The position numbers were made by a program, and so were the translations under genes. The notes below the pieces were generated by a model. That model did not search any database. It was given only the letters and a program-made list of their open reading frames with translations, and was not told the DNA's origin. A DNA stretch of 64,000 nt from Vibrio ostreae (GTDB lineage Bacteria > Pseudomonadota > Gammaproteobacteria > Enterobacterales > Vibrionaceae), in the NCBI RefSeq assembly GCF_019226825.1, contig NZ_CP076642.1, positions 744,001 through 808,000 of the forward strand, given 5' to 3'. Every line of letters begins with the position of its first letter. The stretch's first letter is position 1. Of the stretch, positions 55,259-63,484 are shown in pieces.

Positions 55259-55702
55259 AATTCACCATCCATGTTATTGTTATTCATCTGGATAATGCAA
55301 TGCTCGTTCCAAAAATGAGACATTATTACACTGTTCTGGATTAACATGTTGAAACAAAACAGATCGCTATGAAACGACACTCGTTGCAGTCATTTAGTCT
55401 TTTGTCAGGTATCTTACGTCCGGCCCATTGCACAACCCGAGTGCAGTTAACCGATGCAAACACCAGGTAAAGCACCAAAACGGTGCGCAATGTATTATCG
55501 TAATGCACTGAAAAATATGAGATAAACAAACCTGCCACCATGCTGTGCCATGAAACAAGTTACAAAACGGTCCACTTGCTTCATTATGATGCAGACTGAG
55601 TCGCGCCATTATGGCGCAGCAATAAGCCATCGTCACCCACTCAGGACTGGCGTACAGGCACAAAAAAAGCTGCGCCTGCAGCCTTTCTTTTCACTGATAA
55701 CA
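55259..55702. other. Intergenic region between the chemoreceptor and hutZ genes
   Basis: About 440 bases on the minus side, containing the hutZ terminator at 55662. The rest holds short open frames in several directions, none with a ribosome site or protein-like composition. Confidence 0.4.
55662..55686 (-). terminator. Terminator of the hutXZ operon
   Basis: On the minus strand AGGCTGC and GCAGCTT form a short stem around AGGC, followed by TTTTTTT. Confidence 0.7.
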
Positions 55703-56233
55703 TTACTGATTGACGATTTTTCGATGCCCTTGTTCGAGGTGAACAAAATCGACCAGATCATCACCAGATACCTGATAAGCCTGACCGAATCCTTTCACAA
55801 ACAGGCCTTGTTCCGGTTTCAGGCAGTAGAGGGTGAAATCGTCCAGTTGTTTGAGGTTATCGATGATCTCTCCAAAACGTTCAGCCATCTGCTCGATCAC
55901 TTGCAGCCAAAGCACGCTGTCACGTTCTACCGCCTGAGCCACAGCATTAAATGTCAGACGCTTACGGGCAAACAGCTGTTTGGCCGTCACTTCATCTTCA
56001 ATCATCATGATGGAAACTTGTGGATTGACGGAGAGATTACGTGCGTGGCGGGCAATATGAGAAATTAAAATAAAGTAACCTGCCTGGTTCTGCACGAATG
56101 GCGCGTAACTGACATTCGGTTTACCCTCTCCATCTACGGTTGCCAGCTGCAAAGTGCAGCGTTCCTGCCGAAACTCGTGAATTTCCGGCTCCAGTCTTCC
56201 TTGCAACCTTTCTTGCTTAACTTGCTGATTCAT
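55703..56233 (-). CDS. hutZ: Heme-utilisation/heme-degrading protein HutZ
   Basis: A 176-residue cytoplasmic flavin-reductase-fold protein that, in V. cholerae, degrades heme to release iron, receiving it from HutX. Typical stretches are RCTLQLATVDGEGKPNVSYAPFVQNQAGYFILISHIARHARNL and LFARKRLTFNAVAQAVERDS; the C-terminal His-containing segment VHLEQGHRKI carries the likely heme ligand. ATG 56233 follows CGGAG; the frame starts at 56254. Its gene is 17 bases after hutX. Confidence 0.93.
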   Translation of the reverse strand: MNQQVKQERLQGRLEPEIHEFRQERCTLQLATVDGEGKPNVSYAPFVQNQAGYFILISHIARHARNLSVNPQVSIMMIEDEVTAKQLFARKRLTFNAVAQAVERDSVLWLQVIEQMAERFGEIIDNLKQLDDFTLYCLKPEQGLFVKGFGQAYQVSGDDLVDFVHLEQGHRKIVNQ

Positions 56234-56250
56234 ATATTTCTCCGAACCTA

Positions 56251-56748
56251 TCACTGTTTTTGTTGTAATGCTTTAAACCGTGCGACCTGATCCGCCAGCA
56301 GTTGACGTTGCTCATCACGGCCAAGGTACACTTTAAATACGCTGTCACCCTGCTCGGTAAAAAAGCCAAAATAGTGGCTCTCACGCCCGTTGAACGGTTT
56401 GCTGACCAAAGCAATGTGCGCAATCAAATCCAGCTTAAGATGGCCGTGCAGTTGCCCTTCCCGCCCCATTAAATTGTAGTACCCGCGCGCCGTTTTCCCT
56501 TTTGGCAACGGTGCTTTGACTTCAAAAATAGATCCAAATGAATGAACTATTGTGGTCACCTGGCCCCAATCGGCCAAATCAGTGAGCACTGACTCTGCTT
56601 GTGCGCCATCCAAAATAGTCGCCATACCGGACGGCAATACACTCACCACCTCATACTCAGAAACATTCAGTTGTTGGGCTATTGCCGCAGGCAACAAAGA
56701 AGGCTCACTCTCGAGCAGTTGAGCGACTTGTTGTGCTAAAGATTCCAT
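56251..56748 (-). CDS. hutX: Intracellular heme carrier HutX
   Basis: A 165-residue heme-trafficking protein that hands heme to HutZ. The family features LLESEPSLLPAAIAQQLNVSEYEVVSVLPSG, GYYNLMGREGQLHGHLKLDLIAHIALVSKPFNGRESHYFGFFTEQGDSVFKVYLGRDEQRQL are present. ATG 56748 is chosen because similarity starts at MESLAQQVAQ; codons to 56817 are open. It is the first gene of a two-gene transcript with hutZ, and no hutW gene precedes it, unlike in V. cholerae. Confidence 0.93.
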   Translation of the reverse strand: MESLAQQVAQLLESEPSLLPAAIAQQLNVSEYEVVSVLPSGMATILDGAQAESVLTDLADWGQVTTIVHSFGSIFEVKAPLPKGKTARGYYNLMGREGQLHGHLKLDLIAHIALVSKPFNGRESHYFGFFTEQGDSVFKVYLGRDEQRQLLADQVARFKALQQKQ

Positions 56749-57097
56749 GTTGGTTTCCGCTGTGCTGACGATCTTGTGATGCCTGCGCACCAAGACCGTT
56801 ATGTTTGCCTGATTCACAGGCCAGAACTGACCATCTGCATTTTGCCTGCATTGTGCTTACGCATTAGGTACTAGGCATTGTGCAGAAGTGGCCAAAGCAT
56901 AAATCGACACAAATGAGAATGCAATTGATAATTGATCTTATTTGCATTTTGTTAAATACTTGCGCCGTACCGGTAAAAGTGAACCATAACGCCGTAAAAC
57001 ACACCACACGTGCTGCGCAGCAAGAGGTTTTTCAACCGGTCGTGCTACGGGGACATAACCCGAGTTTCTCTGTCAAAACCAAAAAATGAGATATGCC
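56749..57097. other. Divergent hutX/hutB control region with a short ORF
   Basis: Holds a Fur-type box (56915) that could serve both directions. A short frame reaching the hutB start ends in ...QPVVLRGHNPSFSVKTKK, in which TGA overlaps the first ATG of hutB's frame. It could be a leader peptide or a remnant; I do not recognise it. Confidence 0.45.
56915..56933. promoter_or_regulatory. Candidate Fur box
   Basis: GAGAATGCAATTGATAATT matches 12 of 19 bases of GATAATGATAATCATTATC. It is central in the divergent region between hutXZ and hutBCD, genes that are iron-regulated by Fur in other vibrios. Confidence 0.6.
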
Positions 57098-57952
57098 ATG
57101 AAAGTCACCACACGTTTAGCCTGGCTGGCCGCCACTCTGTTTTCCCTGCTCTCCTATAGCGTACAGGCCGAACAACGTATTATCAGCGCAGGTGCCAGCG
57201 TCACGGAACTGCTGCTGGCTCTCAACGCCCAGCAAGAGTTGGTTGCTGTTGATGTCACCAGTACTCTGCCAGATATGCTGACCCTGCCAAAAATCGGTTA
57301 TCATCGCCAGCTATCTGCCGAAGGTATTCTATCTTTAGCACCAACCCGTCTGATTGGTTCAGATGAAATGGGGCCACCGGCGACCTTAAAGAAATTACGC
57401 GCAGCCGGTGTTGAAGTCGACGTGATTAACAGCGATGTCACACCACAAGGGCTGATGCAGCGTATCGATCAAATTGCCGCGCTGACCGGGCATTCCGCCA
57501 ATGCCACCCAGCTCAAACAAACCGTACAACACACTATTGATCACCTGTCGGCCCACCAGCCACCACAATCAGCACGCAAAAAAGTTCTGTTTTTGCTGAT
57601 TCATGAAGGACGAGCCGCCAATGTCGCCGGCACCCAGACAGTACCGGACGAAATCATCAATCTGGCGGGCGCGACCAATCCGGCAGCCGGTGAAGTGAGC
57701 AGTTATAAACCGCTGTCGATGGAAGCTCTGGTTCAGATGCAACCCGATGTCATCCTGGTCAGCGGGCGCAGCTATGACAAGTTGGGCGGACCGGACGCGA
57801 TTCTGCAATCTCTGCCTCTGCTGGCGGCAACACCGGCTGGCCAGAACAAACAGATCATTACCCTTGACGGGCACGCACTGGTCGGCGGATTGGGCCTCAA
57901 CAGCCTGAAGGAAGCCCAGCGTCTGCAAACTATTTTGTACCCTCAGGAGTAG
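57098..57952 (+). CDS. hutB: Heme ABC transporter, periplasmic binding protein HutB
   Basis: A 284-residue exported receptor for heme. The signal peptide MKVTTRLAWLAATLFSLLSYSVQAEQ leads into the class III binding-protein fold: RIISAGASVTELLLALNAQQELVAVDVTST, then KIGYHRQLSAEGILSLAPTRLIGSDEMGPP and VSSYKPLSMEALVQMQPDVILVSGRS. It would receive heme from an outer-membrane receptor and pass it to HutCD. The frame also has ATG 57086. The hutC ribosome site AGGAG lies in its last codons. Confidence 0.93.
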   Translation: MKVTTRLAWLAATLFSLLSYSVQAEQRIISAGASVTELLLALNAQQELVAVDVTSTLPDMLTLPKIGYHRQLSAEGILSLAPTRLIGSDEMGPPATLKKLRAAGVEVDVINSDVTPQGLMQRIDQIAALTGHSANATQLKQTVQHTIDHLSAHQPPQSARKKVLFLLIHEGRAANVAGTQTVPDEIINLAGATNPAAGEVSSYKPLSMEALVQMQPDVILVSGRSYDKLGGPDAILQSLPLLAATPAGQNKQIITLDGHALVGGLGLNSLKEAQRLQTILYPQE

Positions 57953-57959
57953 CACAACA

Positions 57960-58991
57960 ATGTTAAGGCAGATCCCCCTTTCATGGACCTCGCTGGTGCT
58001 GACATTGCTGGTGACATTCAGCGCGGTCTATTCAATCACAGTCGGACCGATGGCCATCAGTGTCAGCGATAGCCTGAAAAGCCTGCTGCTCAGTTCCAGT
58101 GATGTGGCTAACCATGTGCAGATGGTGATCCATCAAATCCGCTTTCCGCGTACGGTGCTGTGTATGCTGGTCGGTGCTATTCTCGCCCTGTGTGGCACCG
58201 TGATGCAGGGATTGTTCCGCAATCCGCTGGCAGAGCCAGGTATTATCGGTGTTTCCGCGGGGGCCATGCTTGGGGCTGCCATCGCGATTGTCATGCTGGC
58301 GAACCTGAGCAGCAGTCCAACCTGGCTCAATACTTTAGGGCTGCCTCTGTTCGCATTTGTCGGCGGAGCTCTGACGACTATTCTGGTCTATCGCCTTGGC
58401 ACCAGTTCCCTCGGCACCTCGGTCACCATGATGCTGCTGGCCGGTGTTGCCATCAGTGCGCTATCAGGAGCAGGCGTGGGCTACCTCAACTTTGTCGCCG
58501 ACGATCAAATGCTGCGTGATCTGTCCCTCTGGTCGATGGGCTCATTTGCGGCGGCCAGTTGGTCCAATATCGCGCTGTGCGCGGTGACATTGCTGCTGTT
58601 GTTGAGTTATGCCTCTCGCCACACCCTGGCGCTGAATGCGCTGCTGCTTGGTGAGTCAGAAGCTCGTCATCTGGGCATTGAGGTTGAACGTCTCAAACGC
58701 AATATGATTGTCCTGTCTGCCCTTGGTGTCGGCGTGACCGTTAGTGCAGTCGGCATGATAGGTTTTGTCGGCCTGGTCGTGCCTCATCTAGGGCGTATGC
58801 TGGTTGGCCCGGATCACCGCAACCTCGTCCCGGTTTCGGCCTTACTCGGCGCTTTGCTCTTAACCATCGCGGATATGGTATCGCGCCAGATTATCGCTCC
58901 GGCTGAACTGCCGATTGGTATTGTCACCGCGTTGATCGGGGCCCCCTTCTTCCTCTATCTACTGTTTCAACAAAAAGGAAAACTGTCGTGA
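57960..58991 (+). CDS. hutC: Heme ABC transporter, permease HutC
   Basis: A 343-residue FecCD-type permease with about ten helices: SLVLTLLVTFSAVYSITVGP, QIRFPRTVLCMLVGAILALCGTVMQGLFRNPLAEPGIIGVSAGAMLGAA (the FecCD signature), DDQMLRDLSLWSMGSF and VSAVGMIGFVGLVVPHLGRMLVGPDHR. It forms the membrane channel for heme with HutD. It lies seven bases after hutB, and its stop overlaps the hutD start by one base. Confidence 0.94.
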   Translation: MLRQIPLSWTSLVLTLLVTFSAVYSITVGPMAISVSDSLKSLLLSSSDVANHVQMVIHQIRFPRTVLCMLVGAILALCGTVMQGLFRNPLAEPGIIGVSAGAMLGAAIAIVMLANLSSSPTWLNTLGLPLFAFVGGALTTILVYRLGTSSLGTSVTMMLLAGVAISALSGAGVGYLNFVADDQMLRDLSLWSMGSFAAASWSNIALCAVTLLLLLSYASRHTLALNALLLGESEARHLGIEVERLKRNMIVLSALGVGVTVSAVGMIGFVGLVVPHLGRMLVGPDHRNLVPVSALLGALLLTIADMVSRQIIAPAELPIGIVTALIGAPFFLYLLFQQKGKLS

Positions 58992-59773
58992 TGAGCACTC
59001 CGGCCATTCAGGCCCGCGGGCTGCACGTTCAATTCGGGCAACGTGTTATTCTGAATAATCTTAATGTGGATATTGATTGTGGCCAGGTCATTGGGCTACT
59101 GGGCCCCAACGGTGCCGGTAAAAGCACCCTGCTTAAGCTGCTGAGTGGCGAGATAGCCAGCGAAGCAGAGATTCGGGTATTTGGTCAGCGCCGCCAACAA
59201 TGGGAGAAAAGTGAACTGGCACGCCATGTTGGCCTGCTGCCGCAGTCGAGCAGCCTCAGCTTTGCCTTCACCGCACAGGAAGTGGTGGAGCTGGGGGCGA
59301 TTCCGCTCAGTGTCAGTCGTCAACAAGTGACCGAACTGGCAAGACACTATATGCATGTCACCGATGTCGCCCACCTCGCGCACCGCCTGTATCCATCGTT
59401 GTCCGGAGGAGAGAAACAGCGCCTGCATTTAGCCCGGGTGCTGACCCAGCTTCATCAGGCCGGATCGCAGAAAATTTTAATGCTCGACGAGCCCACTTCG
59501 GCACTGGATTTGGCTCATCAGCACAACACGCTGCAAATCGTCCGTCAATTGGCAACCGAAGAACAGTGCGCCGTGATTGTAGTACTGCATGATCTCAACC
59601 TCGCTGCACAATATGCTGATCGTATGCTGCTGCTGAGTGAAGGTGAACTGGTGTGTGATGCCGCGCCCTGGCAGGCGCTCACCACACAGACCATACAACA
59701 GGTTTATGGTTTCCGGGCCGTCATCGCTGCGCATCCGACCCTGGCCTTTCCGGTCGTCTATCCTGCCAAGTAA
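58991..59773 (+). CDS. hutD: Heme ABC transporter, ATP-binding protein HutD
   Basis: A 260-residue ATPase. Walker A is GLLGPNGAGKSTLLKLLSGE, the signature is YPSLSGGEKQRLHLARVL, Walker B is ILMLDEPTSALDLAHQ and the switch His is VVLHDLNLAAQY. It powers heme uptake through HutC. ATG 58991 overlaps the stop of hutC (TGATG); GTG 58988 is an alternative. A very strong terminator follows at 59791. Confidence 0.95.
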   Translation: MSTPAIQARGLHVQFGQRVILNNLNVDIDCGQVIGLLGPNGAGKSTLLKLLSGEIASEAEIRVFGQRRQQWEKSELARHVGLLPQSSSLSFAFTAQEVVELGAIPLSVSRQQVTELARHYMHVTDVAHLAHRLYPSLSGGEKQRLHLARVLTQLHQAGSQKILMLDEPTSALDLAHQHNTLQIVRQLATEEQCAVIVVLHDLNLAAQYADRMLLLSEGELVCDAAPWQALTTQTIQQVYGFRAVIAAHPTLAFPVVYPAK

Positions 59774-59790
59774 GCGTTATTGGTATTGAA

Positions 59791-59830
59791 AATCAAAAGG
59801 CCAGCATGTCTTCATGCTGGCCTTTTGATT
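59791..59830. terminator. Bidirectional terminator between hutD and luxT
   Basis: AATCAAAAGGCCAGCATG and its perfect complement flank TCTT: an 18-bp uninterrupted stem with T tract behind it on both strands. Confidence 0.88.
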
Positions 59831-59877
59831 ACTTTTCTCATGATGCTGACGTTGGATGATGCTTACGTTCTCATGAT

Positions 59878-59911
59878 AATTACTTACTCATGCGAATTAC
59901 TTACTCATGGT
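59878..59911. repeat. 17-bp tandem duplication at the luxT stop
   Basis: AATTACTTACTCATGCG (59878-59894) and AATTACTTACTCATGGT (59895-59911). The second encodes the last residues (MSK) and stop of luxT; the first lies beyond it and repeats ATG-AGT-AAG-TAA. Confidence 0.88.
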
Positions 59912-60358
59912 AATAAGAGATTTACCAATCAACCATTCGACTTTTTCATCACTGCCTGAGCCGAGTTTTTCGTCAGCCAGTTTGTACAGACGTTCCAGGC
60001 CATTGTAGGCGAACTCCTGTGCACGTTCAGCAATCACGACGTGCTGGAAAACCAGACGAAGAATGGCAACAAATTCTGAGTTGTCCAGCGCTTTCATCCA
60101 GCTTGAAACAAAGGATTCTTGGCCATTATCAAAATCAAGATGCTCAACAAACAGGCTGAACATACGGCCGTCCAGTGCTGAAGCAAAATCGGTTTTCTTG
60201 GGAAAATGGTGGCTGATTCCAGTACGTGACACACCGGTCTGCTGGCTCAGAGTGGTGTATGACATTTTGTCATAGCCGAGGGTCAATAACTGTTCGACAA
60301 CCGCATCCATGATGGTCTGGATGGTGATTTCGGTATCTTCTTTGCTACGCTTTGGCAT
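59897..60358 (-). CDS. luxT: TetR-family regulator LuxT
   Basis: A 153-residue repressor. The N-terminus MPKRSKEDTEITIQTIMDAVVEQLLTLGYDKMSYTTLSQQTGVSRTGISHHFPKKTDFASALDGRMF matches V. harveyi LuxT almost throughout, as remembered. LuxT acts on quorum-sensing genes in that species, including luxO and qrr1 control, so it may link to the qrr gene at 17 kb. The C-terminal ligand part is short, which is normal for this protein. An 18-base palindrome lies 50 bases upstream. Confidence 0.9.
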   Translation of the reverse strand: MPKRSKEDTEITIQTIMDAVVEQLLTLGYDKMSYTTLSQQTGVSRTGISHHFPKKTDFASALDGRMFSLFVEHLDFDNGQESFVSSWMKALDNSEFVAILRLVFQHVVIAERAQEFAYNGLERLYKLADEKLGSGSDEKVEWLIGKSLITMSK

Positions 60359-60947
60359 GGTTAAGGCTCTTCTTATGTACTTTTATGTAGTTCCATACAA
60401 TGTTGGTTTCCAATGATAAATATCATTGATTACGTTTTATCAATGCCTTGCACAACGTGGTGGCATCAACGGCTCGAACCACCTGAGGACGTACATCAGC
60501 CAACCTCCACAGTGACCAATGCACTCATTGAATGGATGAAAACACCCGCTTAAACATCGGTGAGTTACCGATAAAATTCGACACATCAATATTTCCGACC
60601 CGTGAATCATCTAATAAACCTTTAGTTAAGGCAATAAATTTCAGTAAGCTACGCCAAATTAATGACACCCAAACTTACAATAAATTGACTAAACTCACAC
60701 TCAGAATTGTCACAAAAGTGCCACTCACACCGATTAGGCGCCCAAAAAAGAGTTCACTCACTACGTCTCCAGGCTGAGTGAGAATCTGATCAACTTTCAC
60801 AAACCAAGAGATTTGGCAGCAGAAAATCGTGCAACTCACTCATCCTTGATCAGGCGCAAACTTTCGCGCATTTTTGCTTAAAACAACCATAGCCGGGCCA
60901 GAGCGAGCGGAGTAAGATACCCTCATGATTTGTAAGAGGATGGTAAG
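60359..60947. other. Long intergenic region, luxT to yfcZ-like gene
   Basis: About 590 bases. Near luxT is an AT-rich palindrome (60411). One frame in the middle (60532-60777) is open for 81 codons but has no good start and an unusual composition. Just before 60948 there is a GAGGATGG ribosome site. Confidence 0.4.
60411..60428. promoter_or_regulatory. 18-bp palindrome upstream of luxT
   Basis: CAATGATA-AA-TATCATTG, with 8-base perfect arms, 53 bases ahead of luxT. Possible LuxT self-control site. Confidence 0.45.
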
Positions 60948-61250
60948 ATGAGCAACCAAACCTACCGAGAACAGGAAGTGTGTGAAGCATGTGGTGTCGC
61001 CGGTGAAATGGGCTTCATCATCCGCGAAGGGGATGATGTCGCTGAAGTAACTATTTTTGCCGACTCAGAGCCGCAAATGCGCGCAGAACTGGACAAGTAC
61101 CTCACATTGGCTGAGCAGGTAAACAAAAACGTTGAGCACGAAGTCATGCCGTTAGCCGACGATGCCAAAGAGATGCACGTGCGATTCAAATTTGAAGTCA
61201 GTGCGGAAAAATTAATTTTCGAGCTCAGATCCCGCTCGCTGGCACGTTAA
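60948..61250 (+). CDS. YfcZ/YiiS-family protein (DUF406)
   Basis: A 100-residue cytoplasmic protein of unknown function. REQEVCEACGVAGEMGFIIREGDDVAEVTIFADSEPQMRAELDKYLTLAEQVN is the family core, with a Cys-x-x-Cys. MHVRFKFEVSAEKLIFELRSRSLAR closes it. ATG 60948 follows GAGGATGGTAAG. The family occurs widely in Enterobacteria and vibrios, without an assigned role. Confidence 0.87.
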   Translation: MSNQTYREQEVCEACGVAGEMGFIIREGDDVAEVTIFADSEPQMRAELDKYLTLAEQVNKNVEHEVMPLADDAKEMHVRFKFEVSAEKLIFELRSRSLAR

Positions 61251-61468
61251 TAACCCAATTATCGGGAATGGTTAACGTCAGCCCGGAGCCGCATTCCGGG
61301 CCTGACAGGAGAGCGAGCCGTCAGGACTCGCTTTGTTATCACCATTATTGTGACCATTTTTGTGACATTGTGCGCTTTGATGATGATTTTTCCGCCTCTA
61401 TCATTGCAGCCACTGTGCACGCTGGCGATACTGAAGCCATCACTATTGTCTGGATTGCTGACATCGGC

Positions 61469-62068
61469 ATGCACTACCCGCTCATCGCTCTGCTCACATT
61501 ACTGGCCGCCCTCTCTGCATCGGCCGAACCACTCGACCACTATCAAATCCTGAATTATCTGGATAACTACGGTAATCTGGAATTACGCAATAAGCCTTTC
61601 ACCGCACTGCCAGACAACATGGAACTCAAGGGCAATCTGAGTATCGCCAAAACAGGCATCACTAAACTGCCTCGCGGGCTGAAAATTGAAGGCAGCCTGG
61701 ATGCAGCCAACAGTCAACTGGCACAAGTGCCACGCGGTACATTTATTCGCGGCTACGCCAACTTACTCGGTTCGCAAATCCAGCGCTGGCCGGCTGGAAT
61801 TAATCTTGGCGGTTATCTCAATCTGACTGACACGCCACTGGTTGGATTGCCGCCGCGTTTGAGAGTGAAAGGCGACTTGAGTGTCATGCGCACCCCTTTA
61901 ACCGAACTGCCGGATGGATTAGTCGTGGAAGGGAATCTGTTTATTGGCGGCTCGCAAATCAGCGCCTTGCCGGATAACTTAACCGTTAATGGCAATATCT
62001 ATCTGGGCGGTAACCGTATCAGCCACTGGCCAGCTAATCTTACCCTGGGCGGCGCTGTCGCCCGCTGA
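61469..62068 (+). CDS. Exported protein built of eight 20-residue repeats
   Basis: A 199-residue protein with signal peptide MHYPLIALLTLLAALSASAE. From about residue 45, eight units of about 20 residues follow the pattern LPxxLxVxGNLxLxxTxIxx (for example LPRGLKIEGSLDAANSQLAQ, LPPRLRVKGDLSVMRTPLTE, LPDNLTVNGNIYLGGNRISH). That should form a right-handed solenoid of short beta-strands, akin to leucine-rich-repeat-like folds. Function is unknown; likely periplasmic or surface, for binding. The start is uncertain, with a weak ribosome site, but the signal peptide begins here. Confidence 0.75.
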   Translation: MHYPLIALLTLLAALSASAEPLDHYQILNYLDNYGNLELRNKPFTALPDNMELKGNLSIAKTGITKLPRGLKIEGSLDAANSQLAQVPRGTFIRGYANLLGSQIQRWPAGINLGGYLNLTDTPLVGLPPRLRVKGDLSVMRTPLTELPDGLVVEGNLFIGGSQISALPDNLTVNGNIYLGGNRISHWPANLTLGGAVAR

Positions 62069-62088
62069 GCCAGTACCATTCGGGAACA

Positions 62089-62116
62089 AAAAAGAGAAGC
62101 AGCTGCTTCTCTTTTT
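62089..62116. terminator. Bidirectional terminator
   Basis: AAAAAGAGAAGC and GCTTCTCTTTTT around AGCT form a perfect 12-bp stem with T runs on both strands. Confidence 0.88.
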
Positions 62117-62134
62117 GTCCTTTATTATCAGGTG

Positions 62135-63241
62135 TTACTTGCGGTGACGCACCGGGTTGGCATAACTATCAAGCAAGTAAGGATGCGCACCTTCAGGCAG
62201 ATGGGCCAGTTTCTCCTGCAGCTTAGCGCGCACCGCTGGCGTGATATCTTCATGTTCTTCACCTGCGGCCAGCAGATTAATCGGATACAGCTTATAGTGC
62301 GTGTGGATCTGGCGGTCAATCTCTTGCGCCAGTGCCTCTGGAGTCTCATACGGCTGATCGATCACATCGCCAAACGCGACATGGATACGGCCTTTTTCAC
62401 CGACAATACCCTGAATGATACTTTCGATATCTTCAAACTCTGATTTTTCGTACTTGCCGTGCGTGGCCTTCTCATACAGTTCGCGCGCTTTAGCAATATC
62501 ACACGGGTCATTCTCATAAGAGATAGAGACCGGCACGATTTTCAGTGACTGAATGTAATCAGCAAACTCAGCTTTCTGTTTACGTCCTTCAACATGGAAC
62601 ATTTTCAGGATCGCCGGATCGGTATAATCGTTGCCATCTTTGGCACGGCCTTCCTTCTGTGCAATCCAGATTGAGTTACCGGTCTCCAGCGAATGCTTAA
62701 TGTAGGCTGACAAGGTACCCAGCGCTTTCATCATTTCACGCGGGCCCTTGGCGGAACGTTTCACAATAAAACTTTTGTTCAGCTTCATCAGTTCAGTGGC
62801 ACATGGTTTCTTCAGCAGGTTATCGCCGATTGCAATACGTACAGTGCGATGCCCGGAAACATAAAGACCATAGTTTACCAGCGCCGGATCCATCGCGATA
62901 TCACGGTGGTTAGAGATAAACAGGTACGAGGTACTTTTATCCAGCTTGTCGAGGCCACTGTATGTCACACCATGCGTGGTGTGCTCCAGCGTTTGATCAA
63001 GGTACTTTTTCACTTCCCGCTGAATAACATCAACGGACTTCAGTTTAGCCCATTTGAATTTCAGATAGGCTTTAACAAAAGGTCCCATCAGAGATTGCAG
63101 CCAAGCCGGCTGACGCTCAAAACGGTGCTGCAAAATGGCAGCGATAAACTCTTCGTCATTAATCAGACGATTAATGGCGGCAGGAATCTCTTCGTCATTG
63201 TAAGGACGAATGTCTACATAAGGATCGTTTGTTGAAGTCAT
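62135..63241 (-). CDS. 1-acylglycerol-3-phosphate acyltransferase-family protein
   Basis: A 368-residue protein of the PlsC-type superfamily. The catalytic region is FISNHRDIAMDPALVNYG (His and Asp), and the phosphate-site block is SIWIAQKEGRAKDGNDYTDPA. The N-terminal 100 residues are polar and charged, and no obvious membrane helix is found, so this is the soluble long form seen in vibrios. It would acylate a lyso-phospholipid or related glycerol phosphate. It is monocistronic and divergent from the AraC-type gene. Confidence 0.85.
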   Translation of the reverse strand: MTSTNDPYVDIRPYNDEEIPAAINRLINDEEFIAAILQHRFERQPAWLQSLMGPFVKAYLKFKWAKLKSVDVIQREVKKYLDQTLEHTTHGVTYSGLDKLDKSTSYLFISNHRDIAMDPALVNYGLYVSGHRTVRIAIGDNLLKKPCATELMKLNKSFIVKRSAKGPREMMKALGTLSAYIKHSLETGNSIWIAQKEGRAKDGNDYTDPAILKMFHVEGRKQKAEFADYIQSLKIVPVSISYENDPCDIAKARELYEKATHGKYEKSEFEDIESIIQGIVGEKGRIHVAFGDVIDQPYETPEALAQEIDRQIHTHYKLYPINLLAAGEEHEDITPAVRAKLQEKLAHLPEGAHPYLLDSYANPVRHRK

Positions 63242-63484
63242 ATTATTTTACATCAAATAAAAAGCTGGCCTATTCTACGCGTAGTCACCATCAGTCGCAG
63301 CTATCGTTACCACATAATTCACAAGGTCAGACCAGAACACGTGATAAAGGTTTCTTAAAAGTGACAGAAATATTTCCGCCTGTCACAACTCTCAGTAGGC
63401 TTATTTCATACCACTTCACTGGGTATTTGGCTTTTTTCAGGGAAAGCGTTACCCTTAGCGCCCTTCTATTGCTCGAGGCTATCC

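Noticed and set aside
55341..55663. Overlapping minus-strand frames in the chemoreceptor-hutZ gap
   Set aside because: Cysteine- and tryptophan-rich random-looking sequences without starts.
60532..60777. 81-codon open frame between luxT and the yfcZ-like gene
   Set aside because: No ribosome site, Lys/Thr/Asn-heavy composition typical of AT-rich noncoding DNA, no domain likeness.
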